DNA of 64,000 nt, from positions 39,516,523 through 39,580,522 of the forward strand of contig OX359273.1 of NCBI GenBank assembly GCA_947179155.2, read 5' to 3'. Positions 35,547 to 46,241 of this stretch are shown here, one piece after another. The position numbers were made by a program, and so were the translations under genes. The notes under the pieces were generated by a model, which was not told the DNA's origin, did no database searches, and saw only the letters and a program-made list of their open reading frames with translations. The DNA is from Hedera helix (lineage: Eukaryota; Streptophyta; Magnoliopsida; Apiales; Araliaceae). The stretch's first letter is position 1. Each line of letters opens with the position of its first letter.

Positions 35547-37200
35547 ACATATTAATAAATGAATGTTAATTTATTTATTTTAATAAATAGAATAATCAAT
35601 ACTTTAAATTACAATTCAAATAAGTTTTCATTATTTATAAAATTCAAAATGAATGCTCTACTTATTAATGTTTAGACGTTCATTAATAAATAGATACCTA
35701 TTTTATATGTTAATTTGAAATAATACTGTAGTGTGTATGAATATTTATAATCTATAATTATAACATTTAAATTATATTTATAACACTTGTTAAATGATAC
35801 ATTTTAGATATGTTGTAACACTATATATAACTATAATAATGAAAAAAAATAATGAGTTTTAAAGTATAGTCCATTAATGAATGAATGTTAATTTATTTAT
35901 TTTTAATAAATACAATAATCAATTCTCTAAATTATAATTTAAATAAGTTTTTATTATTTTTGAAATCCTAAATTCAAAATGAATACTCTACTTATTAATG
36001 TTTCTACTTATTAATGTTTAGATGTTCATTAATAAATAGATGTTCATTTTATGTGTTAATTTGGAGTAATACTGTACTGTGTATGAATATTTATAATCTA
36101 TAATTATAATATTTAAATTATATTTACAAAACTTGTTAAATGATATATTTTAGATATATTGTAACACTATATATAACTAGAATTAGAGGAAAAAATAATG
36201 AGTTTTAAAGTATAGTTCATTAATGACTGAATGTTAATTTATTTATTTTTAATAAATATAATAATCAATGCTCTAAATTATAATTGAAATAAGTTTTTAT
36301 TATTTTTGAAATCTTAAATTCAAAATGAATGATCTACTTATTAATGTTTAAATGCTCATTAATAAATAGATGTTCATTTTATGTGTTAATTTGGAGTAAT
36401 ATGTAGTGTGTATGAATATTTATAATCTATAATTATAACATTTAAATAATATTTATAAAACTCGTTAAATGATATATTTTAGATATATTGTAACACTATA
36501 TATAACTAGAATAAGAGAAAAAAATAATGAATTTTAAAATATAGTTCATTAATGAATGAATATTAATTTATTTATTTTTAATAAATACAATAATCAATGC
36601 TCTAAATTATAATTCAAATAAGTTTTCATTATTTTTTAAATCCTAAATTCAAAAATAAATGCTCTACTTATTAATATTTTGATATCCATTAATAAGTAGA
36701 TGCTCATTTTATCTGTTAATTTGGAGTAATATTGTAGTTGTCATATATTTATAATATATAATTATAACATTTAAATGATATTTATAACACTTGTTAAATG
36801 ATGTATTTTAGATATATTGTAACACTATATATAACTATATTAAAGGAAAAAAATAATAAGTTTTAAAGTATAGTTCATTAATGAATGAATGTTAATTTTT
36901 TTTTTTAATAAATACAATAATCAATACTCTAAATTACAATTCAAATAAATTTTTATTATTTTTAAAATCCTAAATTTTAAAATGAATGCTCTACTTATTA
37001 AAGTTTGAAGTCCATTAATAAGTTGATGTCCGTTTTATATGTGTTAGAGCAATACTGTAGTGTGTATAAATATTTATAATCTATAATTATAACATTTAAA
37101 TGATATTTATAACATTTATAACACTTGTTAAATAATTCAAAAATTATATCATAACATTTGTTAAATGATATTTATAACATTTGTTAAATGATACATTTGA
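35547..37200. repeat. Five tandem ~330-bp AT-rich satellite units
   Basis: The landmark GAATGTTAAT (GAATATTAAT in unit 4) recurs at 35561, 35883, 36229, 36558 and 36887, spacings 322, 346, 329 and 329 bp. Each unit continues with TTTTAATAAATA, AATCAATGCTCTAAATTA, ATTCAAAATGAATG, CTACTTATTAATG, GTGTATGAATATTTATAAT and ACTTGTTAAATGAT in the same order. Units 1-3 are closest to each other, and the last is partial. Confidence 0.88.
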
Positions 37201-37672
37201 GATATTTTACCTTTATAATAGTAAAAATTCCTTAACTATACTTAAATTAATTTATTAATATTATAATAAAAGTATTATTTTCTACTTTTTAGAAGTGAAA
37301 TGACATATTTTAAAAATAATTTTCGTATGATAGTGAAAACTAATTATTATATTAGGAAGACCACTTAAAACTTAAAAGAAATTATTTTGCTTATTTTATA
37401 TATATATATAAGTTATTCGGATACGAATTCCGGATACGGATCTGAATTCGGATATCGGATTCCGGATATCCGCCGGATATATTTATGGATGGATGTTAAA
37501 CGAATATGAATACGCCTATATCCGTATTCGTATCTGTTTATTTGCGGATATCTTTAAGCCGAATACGGATATATCCGTTTTTTTCCGAATACGAATAATA
37601 TCCGTTTTTTTCCGAATACAAATGCGAACGAATACGAATTTTTCGATTACCATTTACAGCCCTACAAGTAGG

Positions 37673-38394
37673 TTTTCACATTAGTCATTCTTTTATTTTT
37701 CCCGTTCGGTTGCTACTTATTACTGGACTTATAAGTCAAAAAAAAAGTAAGAATTTGTTGCTTAAAAAAAATAACTTTAAAAAATGACTTATCAGTCTTT
37801 TTTTTTTAACTTGATCAATCATTATGAAATGATAGAAATGTTATTTTTATTTTTCTAATGTTCCTATTGAAGGACATTTTAGTAATATTTACATTTTATT
37901 TTAACTTATAAGTCATTATTAGCTGAACACATCTACAACTATTACTTATAATTTCTAACTCATAAATAAAAGTGATGCCGAACACTTTTACTTATAAATC
38001 TACTAAAATTTTAACTTTAAGTCCAAAAAATAAGTCATTACTTTCCCTTCTCCCGGCATTCCCCCATCCCTCCAAACTTACAAAGCACAACTCGAAGTCG
38101 TTGTGATCTCAATGTTTGGAGCTTTAACACAGTCACTCTTTAGTAGCTCGTTTCTCTACAGCTTCTCTTTGTGCACCCCTCTCGGGCTTAAGCATTTCAT
38201 TCACTCTCGTTCATCAGCAGTTTTTTCATTCTTTAGTAGTAGTTGTAGTGGTATATCATTAATGTCACTACAAACATCTCTGTAGATTAAATTGCTTGAA
38301 ATTCTCCTATTAAGCATAATAAATCAAGAAAAATGTTCTGCACTATTACAAAAAATGGTAGACCAGAGAAAATCAATACAAATGCTTTGTTCCA
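37673..38394. other. Right part of disrupted Tourist-like MITE and permease copy 3 3' flank
   Basis: About 37673-38035 contains GACTTATAAGTC, AACATTTCTATC-type and GATGCCGAACAC words in inverted order relative to the MITE at 52115-52565. It is therefore the remainder of a related element split by the hAT insertion. No gene is seen here. Confidence 0.55.
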
Positions 38395-40159
38395 TCAACA
38401 CTTTTCGATGAGGGGAACTTCAGAAACTTCATTAGCATTTGCAGTTTGAGCCTTGGCCTCCAAATCATCGAGATAATGCTGATAAATATACGAAACGAAT
38501 CCCCAAATGGCCAACACCATTGAAACCACCTTCACCCCATTCATCTTGTCATTGAAAATAAACACGGCTGCAACAGGAACAATAGGCAAACCCAAAGTAC
38601 TAACCAAATTGGAGAAAAGAGAAGAAATCTTGTAAATCAACCCCACAGCACCAATGGAGAAAATCTGCCATGAAATTGCTATCCATACCAAAGTCATCAC
38701 ATAAGAGACACTTCCTAACTCGAACTCTTTCATTTCTTTGCTTAAACTCTTCCACTCTCCGCTCGCGAAAAGGCCGATTACTATGACACAAGTTGCGATT
38801 GCAGATTGGTATATTATCAAATCCATCACCACCCGAAAAGTGTCCTTTTTCAGAATCTTCCGAAAGGAGAGCTGTGTTACTGAGAGCAACAACGCGTAGC
38901 CAGCTGATGCACCAACAGTGCATAAAAACCCGATTGCATACTTTCCTTTTGGGGTAGTAGAATCCGAAGAATTTGGTGCAAATACAAGAAGTATGGAGGA
39001 AATGGTAAGGAGGACTAGAGAGTTAATTATGAAAGGAGTGAGTTTTTGGGAATTAAGGAAATAGGAAAACAATGCATTGAAGCCTAATTGGCTTGCACAT
39101 ATGAGAGTATAAGTTGAAACTGGAAGGTATAGGAGCCCTATTGAATATAACAAGCACCCTCCTGCAAGGAATATACCAAGAAATAGGTAGAGTGATATAA
39201 GGACTATAAGAGATGGCTGTTTTTTATTGGAATTTTCCGTGGTTTGCTTTTTGTTTGGTGTGAGAAAGAGGAAAGGTAGGAGGACTGGAAAGCCTACAGT
39301 TTGAACAAGTGTTGCCATCCATTTGCTGTTGCCGCCTTTGTCATAGTAGAGTCTTCCCAAGAGCACGGCGACCGACTGGCAGGAGAGTACAAGGATTGAA
39401 AATATGACCATTTGGAGCCACCAGCTGTATTGTCTAAGCAAAGAAGATGGGGACTTTTCCTTGTTAATTGCACTTTCAGGTGAATTTGCTGCTTTAGCTT
39501 CCTGAGCTGGTAAAGTAACATATGGAAAATAGATTAGTGCTACAACACTACCACAAACACACTCAGAACCAGATTGTGAAATCTATAACTATCTCTGTTG
39601 CAGTTCTAATGTTATATTGCTCTGTTATATATAGTACTATTACCATTTTCTCTTGTAAAAGCATTTCCTTTTGTAGATTTATGGCATCATAGTCTATTTA
39701 TTGAACATCTAGTGAATTTTTTTCTCTATATTAAACTTGAGCTTTTTGGGTGAAGATTGGGTTCAGACACTTGTGTTGGCCCTTCTCATGTGCTGGGTGG
39801 GCTCATGGGGCAGAGTTTTTGTGGGCAGATGTCAAACCCCCACAAGACAAAACACACGGCTAACTACACTAATTACAGAAGGAAAAGAGATCAAGACTGC
39901 CATAGATGTAAAGGGTACTAGAGTTCAACTTCTTTTTTTTCGCAGTACAAAACTTAAATCATCCTTCACTTGTTGCTATTATTTGAGAAATGAAAAAAAA
40001 AAGAGAGAACCCTTTTGGTAGAATCATATATATGAGGTCCACAATCATTACTAGCTTCATTTTCCTCTTAAATCTTTAAAAATAAAAGGGAAAAAAATAA
40101 ACTTTCCACTTACCCATGATGTTTGTTGGTTCTGTTGGCTGTTCTTGAACTTCCCCCAT
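38395..40159 (-). CDS. Purine permease (PUP) family transporter, intact (copy 3)
   Basis: Two exons, 40114-40159 and 38395-39506 (intron 607 bp), give 385 residues. Exon sizes are identical to copy 2, so the genes are recent tandem duplicates. The N-terminal tail is MGEVQEQPTEPTNIM then QEAKAANSPESAINKEKSPS. About ten membrane helices follow (WWLQMVIFSILVLSCQSVAV to VVSMVLAIWGFVSYIYQHYL). Landmarks LGRLYYDKGG, GLLYLPVSTYTLICASQLGF, ALFSYFLNSQKLTPF and GLPIVPVAAVFIFNDKMNG are all present. Likely a cytokinin/adenine-type base transporter of the plasma membrane or tonoplast. Two hAT insertions lie about 310 and 990 bp upstream of the start codon and could have altered its promoter. Confidence 0.9.
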
Positions 40160-40467
40160 GCCAAAGATTAAGCTTAACAGAGAGAAATAGTCAAAGTATG
40201 TGAAGATCACGTTAACATGAAATTGTTGGAGCTTTGTAAACTATGGTCTTGATTTTAATTGGCTGGCAGTTTTTAATAACTCAAGATTGATAATGTATTA
40301 TGCAGAAAGGCATCACAGTCAGCTATCCTCATAAGAAGAAGGTTGCCTAATTGAATTTTCTTTGTCACTCACTCCTCCTTGGTCTTACTTATAGGCCGGA
40401 AGATATCTTTTCCTCACTTGATAGTCATTGTCTTAATATGGGCCGCGTGGCCAGAAACAAATGTCAT

Positions 40468-41127
40468 TAGGGCCGAATAAAAAACAGAATATAATTGAAT
40501 TTAATTGAATGAATCGAATTTTTTAATCGAAATATTTTGTTTATTTAGATATTTTTTGTTATAACCATTTTATAATTCGATTTTCGAGTTCGCTTTCGGA
40601 TACAAAAATTATACTGTTTAGTTAACCGATTAACTAAATTATTTTTTTTAAGAAAATTACGCAAGATGAAAGGCTACCTGTCAACCTATTACTAGAAACA
40701 TTTACATACCTAATTTCATTACCACAACTTAGTTGGTTTGGAAGAGAGCTACTCAACATATTTGAATAATTTGATGCTAAATTCATACAAGTGATATTTG
40801 TCAAAGAGAACAAGGAAGCAAGCGGTGTTCCACTCAAAAAATTAAATGACAGATGAAGTTGTTGAAGCTGATTTAATTAGCCAAATTGTTCGGGAATCTT
40901 ACCAGAGAATGAGTTCTTACTCAGAAATTTTTTTTGTGATAAAAATGGAACTTAATTTTAGTTATTAATTGAAATAACCGAATAGGAAAATCAGTTATTC
41001 AATTTTCGGTTATTCTATTATATCATAATTCCGATATTTGTTCAGATATTTAAATTATGTAAATTTTGATTTTCGGTTATAACCAAATAGGTTATTCAGA
41101 TTGATTATAACCGAATGATCAAGCCTA
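40468..41127. mobile_element. hAT-type element carrying an LRR receptor-kinase fragment
   Basis: A 660-bp insert with ends TAGGGCCGA and the complement of TAGGCTTGA, flanked by a perfect 8-bp duplication AATGTCAT (40460-40467, 41128-41135). The upstream regions of permease copies 1 and 2 lack it, so both junctions are confirmed by paralogous empty sites. Flanking arms contain repeated AACCGAATA/GGTTATAACC words. The centre is former coding sequence for leucine-rich repeats (next entry). Confidence 0.8.
40640..40927 (-). pseudogene. Captured LRR receptor-kinase gene fragment
   Basis: Read on the minus strand, about 90 codons give consecutive leucine-rich repeats: LSKNSFSGKIPEQFG, a stop, LNQLQQLHLSFNFLSG, LASLFSLTNITCMNLASN and a degenerate repeat ending NRLTGSLSSC. 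The pattern FSLxNIxxxNLASN...LSCGxxxxxVxxSxNRLxG resembles the second-last LRRs of the At1g14390/At2g02780-type LRR receptor-like kinases. It is confined to the middle of the hAT insert and has an internal stop. It is therefore a transduplicated piece and not a gene in place. Confidence 0.7.
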
Positions 41128-41144
41128 AATGTCATGGTGGCCCA

Positions 41145-41469
41145 TAGGGGTGTTCATTCAAACAGGTTTTTTTAGATTTTTTGGTATATCGAATCGGCCT
41201 GTTTGATACATAGATAACTAGTTCGGTATATCCGTTCCGGTATCGATACACGGTTTTTTTAGTTCGATATTTACCAAACCGTACCTGATTTTTTTTTATA
41301 TTATTATTATTAATAGTAAATAATTAATAATTAATAATAATAATAAAAAAATTATTATTATTTTCGGTATTAACCAGAACCAAACTGGTACCGGATCAAT
41401 ACTGAACTGGTACCGATATTGGTACAAAGTTTTGGGCCTATTCGATATCAGTCCGGTTGAACGCCCCTA
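41145..41469. mobile_element. hAT-type MITE
   Basis: 325 bp with inverted ends TAGGGGTGTTCA and TGAACGCCCCTA, flanked by GTGGCCCA (41137-41144) and CTGGCCCA (41470-41477), 7 of 8 identical. The interior has CGGTAT/ATACCG words and a short TAA/ATT tract near 41300. It sits one base beyond the target duplication of the preceding hAT insert, so the two insertions are 17 bp apart in the original sequence. Confidence 0.78.
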
Positions 41470-41477
41470 CTGGCCCA

Positions 41478-43162
41478 TGCACACTCGTGAGCGGTTTGTT
41501 TTAAAGGAATTGAGGGCGGAAAAAAATAATCATTCTGACCAAGTATTTCTTTTTGACATTTGGTATGCTAAGTTTGGTCAGAATGACTATTCCGACGGAA
41601 TTAAATTTCTTTTATACATTCGAATCGCGATTTCAACAAGTAAAGGAATAGGAAAAAAAATATTAAGACAAAAATGGTCTCACCCATATAAATAAATAAA
41701 TATAATATATTATATTATATATTAATAGGTATTATATTGATTTTGTATTATATTATATATTATATATACATTATTATATGTTTATAATATATATTCATTA
41801 TATATTAAACATATATTATTATATGCTTATATTATTACATATTAAATATATATATTTTTTTATATAATATAATATTATGTTTTTTATATGTATTGTATTT
41901 GTCTTATATTATATTATAATTCTACATATAAATATATAGAATATCTAATATAATATGCATTATTATATCTATTAGTATATACTATATTTATTTTATGTTA
42001 TATTATATTATAATATATAATATAATAATATTATGTATGAATATATAATACAGTATTATAATATATTAATATGTATTAGAATAATAGTTTGTTAGCTATG
42101 AATATTTTGTTCATTCAATCTTAATATAACTTTTAAATAACTTATCAAACGCATAAATGAAGTGTTTTATATCAATTTCATTATGATCTGATTCCGATTC
42201 TAACCATCTTTTCATTTCGTTATAAAATAATTTCGTTCAACCAAACGACCTGTAGGGTCTTTTACTCTTTTTATAGTTATATTTTAATATAAACACAGAA
42301 GAAACATAGTATGTATTATTTAGCAAAAAAAAATTTAAATAAAATGGTATGTTTGATTTGTAACATGATTATCAGGAAAGTTAATGAATCAAATACACGA
42401 AATAAAATTTGGTATGAGTAACGCTCTGTAAAATAGAATTTACAATGTGTTTAACACTCGTACCACGTACAACTCACGAAGTTAGGAGTTGAGATCTGGT
42501 TGCAATAAAAAGTGAACTACTCATTTTCATTTAAAGGAGGAATTCAGTTTGAGCTTATGACTGACATTCATCCCAAACTTAAATTTATATTTAATAATTA
42601 AAATTAGTCAAGTAAAACTATATACTCTCAATAATAAATTGAAATGTATACTGAAAGAGTCAACCGATTTTTTTATATTTTTTTTGTAAAAATCCTTATT
42701 ACGTCCTCAAATGTCAGTAGTAAATCATTTTATCTTCGACAAAAGATATTATAAAGAGGAATAATAAAAGACACTAATTAATATTGTTTGAGGGCATATA
42801 TATATATATAATTGACTAGAAATAAATTCTAAAAGAGAAAAGATTAAGTTGTCATTTACGGGGGTGACGGACGCATTTTTGTGTCAGATCGTTCGATCCT
42901 TTGTTCGTTCGTTCTTCTATTATATATGTATTTTCTCTCTCCAATGTGGTCAAAGGACATTTAATATATCCCAAACAGAGGTAGGTCTCCTCCCATTATC
43001 CTTCTCTTTACGTCTTAAAGCATGTTTCATTTCTCTTTCTTCAAGTGTAGACTAAAAGGTAGTAATATGTTTCGAATTACCTTTTTAAAAGAGTAGTTAG
43101 ACTTTGTATTTGTTCAATATCAATAATGTCATTTGAATTTATGTCATCAAATGTATACTTAG
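41478..43162. other. AT-rich intergenic region
   Basis: No gene supported. About 41690-42080 is almost pure AT with TATTATAT words. The opening stretch 41530-41690 reads like a hAT- or MITE-related sequence without clear ends. Confidence 0.45.
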
Positions 43163-43164
43163 TA

Positions 43165-43450
43165 TTCTCTCCGTTTCGAAATAATTTTTTTAATTATATT
43201 TTTAAAGAATTTTAAGTTAAATATTTATTTGTCTTAAATAATTAATTTTTTATAATAATTTATCTATAATACTTTTAGTATTAATTGTTGTATTTCTATT
43301 CTTTATACATATTTATAGAGTATTACTAATTATGTACAGAAAATTATGCAATTAAATAAAATTTTAAATACGGACAATTTTATCATTTTATCCTATTTCA
43401 TAATATGCGTAAAAAAATCAACCAAAATTTTTATCATGAAACGAAAAGAG
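43165..43450. mobile_element. Stowaway-type MITE
   Basis: About 286 bp. Left end TTCTCTCCGTTTCGAAATAA, right end TTTATCATGAAACGAAAAGAG, flanked by TA on both sides (43163-43164, 43451-43452). The interior has the AT-rich, partly self-complementary structure typical of Stowaway. Confidence 0.65.
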
Positions 43451-43452
43451 TA

Positions 43453-45058
43453 TTAAATATTAATCAAATATTTATTCTCTAGACAAAAATTTTAGCCTTC
43501 ATCTTAAATTTGAGAGAGACCTTCTCTTAAATCTCTCTTCTTGTACTAATATAAATAAAAAAAATCCTTCTTTTAGAGTTTATTTTCTCCTTTTATGAAT
43601 TTTTTTTTTATGATATGATTTATTTATTTTTTCTCTTCGATGAGAAGATTTCATTATCACCTGAGCTTATGCATAAGGTTGTTGACCCTTTTTTCTTGAC
43701 TATCTATTATTTTATTTGAAATAATTATATTTTCAATTCTTTATATTGTAATCATTTTATCCTTGTAATAATTTATAATTTTAATCGATTTGATTGTTTG
43801 ATTAAGAAAAAAAAAGAATAATATCATTTGAACTTGAGTTGAAAATATAAAACATGGGTGTACATGTTGACCCAACAAATAATTAATTACTTACGGATTT
43901 GGCTCCCCTCTTTTCTTTAATTTCATTCAATACGTTAATTATTTGATTTTGATAATTTTGTTAGTAATGATTAAATATGTTAATAGATAGTTGATATATT
44001 AAGATTAATTCTATCAAAAATTAAAAATATTAAAAATATTTTTTACCGTTAAAAGTTTAAAATCACATATTCATCAAATGTTAAAAAAATGTTAAACTAC
44101 TTTCATTAATTTTTAGAACAATTATACTTCTTAATATTATAAATTAGTTGACAGGAGTTAATTTCAACTACACTTCTCTAAAATTATAAAATTATGGCAC
44201 ACTTATTCGATGAAATGGGAGGAAGAGTATAATGCAGGAGGAAAGTCAAGTCTGTTACTTATTATTGTCGTAATTATGTTTGTTTGATTAGTAAATGAAT
44301 CATTTACATTAAATTAAACAAATTTATGATTGAGTTCGTTTAACTTGACATTCAAGAAATAAACTTGATATATACATCAGTTAAAAATATATTTGTGAGA
44401 GTGAAAAATACACAAACCTTAGGATCTCAAAAGTCAATTTATAAATATTAAATTTAAAAGTAATATATAGGGACAGAAAATCTTAGGGACTGAACAAAAT
44501 GTTTTTTTCCATCCTATTTAACGAGAGAGAAGTGATAAAAGAGGAGGGATAAATGATAAAAGAAGAGAAATTAATGAATAAGTTTGTAAATATAATTTTT
44601 TTATACAAATTTTATTTATATCATTAAAAAGTAAGGTCTGATACGAATTTTCGTATGAGATTATATTTTTTAATAATTTGAGTTTAGGGTTTAGGGTTTA
44701 GAGTTTAAGGTTTAGGATTTGAAGATGCAAGTTTGAATTTGTGCACTTATGCTTATTCATTAATTAATTATAAAGCAGAAAATTAGGATTAGAAGTACCA
44801 CTTAAAGTTTAAATCCTAATGCGGGAATTCATTCAACGACTATAAATTTTTCTCTAATATGGTGGTAACGTCCTTTCAATTCCAAAATATTAGATTCCCG
44901 TTATCCTTTTCTTTATGTCTCAAAACAATTTTTTTTAATCTTTATAAAAAGTAGAATATTAAAGTAACATGAAGTTTCGAAATTGTTCTTTATAAAAGAA
45001 TAGTAAACGTTGTATTCATTTAATATAGAAAACTTAATTTGAATCAAGTTAAAATAAA
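43453..45058. other. AT-rich intergenic region with telomere-like motif
   Basis: No gene supported. Near 44682-44712 AGTTTAGGGTTTAGGGTTTA followed by GAGTTTAAGGTTTAGG is a short interstitial run of the plant telomere motif TTTAGGG (two perfect, about three degenerate copies). Confidence 0.5.
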
Positions 45059-45060
45059 TA

Positions 45061-45445
45061 TTTCATGCGTTCAAGTTTATTTGTCCTATTTTTTTTTTAA
45101 ATCTATTTGAAATCTTTTTATTTTAGTATTATTTTTAACTTTATTTTTTCAAAATTTTACCCCAACTTTACTTTATTAATTTTTTTATTAAAAACAATTA
45201 CACGACATATATTAAAAAAATAACACTATTAATTTTGACATCGGAAGAATAATTTTATTCCTTTTTTCTCCTCTCTCTCTCTCTCTCTCCTCCATTTTAT
45301 TATTTCAAGAAAAAGAAAAAAAAATTAGGAGATTAAGTAAAATAAATAAGATAATAATAGAACAGTAAAGATGGATCATTTAAAGATATTTTTTTAATAG
45401 ACATGTATTTTTAACTTTAAGATTAGCAAAATTAGACGGAGAAAG
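45061..45445. mobile_element. Probable Stowaway-like MITE
   Basis: Left end TTTCATGCGTTCAAGTTTAT and right end ATTAGACGGAGAAAG are approximate inverted copies of the CTCCCTCCGTTC-type terminus, with TA at 45059-45060 and 45446-45447. It is weaker than the other Stowaway calls because the left end is diverged. Confidence 0.45.
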
Positions 45446-45577
45446 TATTATTTTTCAATAGTTTAAACAAACAGTCATTTTGGAACGAATGTATTAGAAA
45501 GAAAAAGAACTCTTGTATGTTTGTAAGAAAATGTTTCTTCCAACTCACTCCATATAGCAAGAAACGTACATGATACA

Positions 45578-46071
45578 TAGGAGTATTTATCGGTAAAAAA
45601 TCAAATTTATATCAAAAAAATTAAATCGGTACCGAACTAAAAATGCAGTTAAAACAAGAATCAGTATCTGTACCGAATTATCGATTTCGGTACCGATTCA
45701 GTACAAATTCGGTTTGATTTTTTCGGTTTATACCGATTGGTAATATATATAATTATAATTTATAAATAATAATTATATATTAATTTATTTATAAATTATA
45801 ATAATATATATAACAATATATATTATTATATATATAATAATATATATAATTATTATATATATTATAATAATTAATATAAATTTAATATTATATTATTTAT
45901 TTCAGTTTTTCGGTATACCGATTTTTATCGAAATTCAAAAATATCCATACCGTTATCGGTACTAAAAAATATAAAAAATTAAAAAAATCGGTACAAAAAA
46001 AACAGATATCGAAAAAATTAATACCGAATTCAATAAAAAATCAAAAAAATTAAATTTTTTAAACACCCCTA
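45578..46071. mobile_element. hAT-type MITE with internal AT repeat
   Basis: 494 bp with ends TAGGAGTATTTA and TTAAACACCCCTA (imperfect inverted), flanked by ATGATACA and ATGATATA (7 of 8). Arms contain repeated CGGTACCGA/ATCGGTA words, and the middle (45745-45890) is (TA/TAATAT)n. The architecture matches the elements at 34245 and 41145. Confidence 0.65.
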
Positions 46072-46079
46072 ATGATATA

Positions 46080-46204
46080 ACAGAAAGAAGATTTGTTGCA
46101 AACAAACTAAAGAAACGTGAGAAAATGAACCTAAACTCTTGAAACTTTGAAAAAAAATACTAGTCTGATTAAAAGAATCAAATCACAACAAGAGAGAAAG
46201 TTAA

Positions 46205-46241
<37 letters not shown>

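Larger units (their letters stand above)
34245..37664. mobile_element. 3.4-kb non-autonomous hAT element carrying microsatellite and satellite arrays
   Basis: Ends are TAGGGGTGTAAATGG and CCATTTACAGCCCTA (inverted, one mismatch), flanked by a perfect 8-bp duplication CAAGTAGG (34237-34244, 37665-37672), diagnostic of hAT. About 170 bp at each end consists of short reiterations of GGATAC/ATCCG/CGAATA words that are largely complementary between the ends. Inside are (TAA/CAA/GAC)n microsatellite (34425-35310), a Helitron-like 3' end (35546) and five tandem units of about 330 bp (35547-37200). No transposase is present. The element is inserted in a Tourist-like MITE whose halves flank it. Confidence 0.87.

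Noticed and set aside
35547..37200. Regular repeats as a CRISPR-like array
   Set aside because: Units are ~330 bp contiguous tandem repeats in a plant genome, with no short repeat/spacer pattern and no cas genes.
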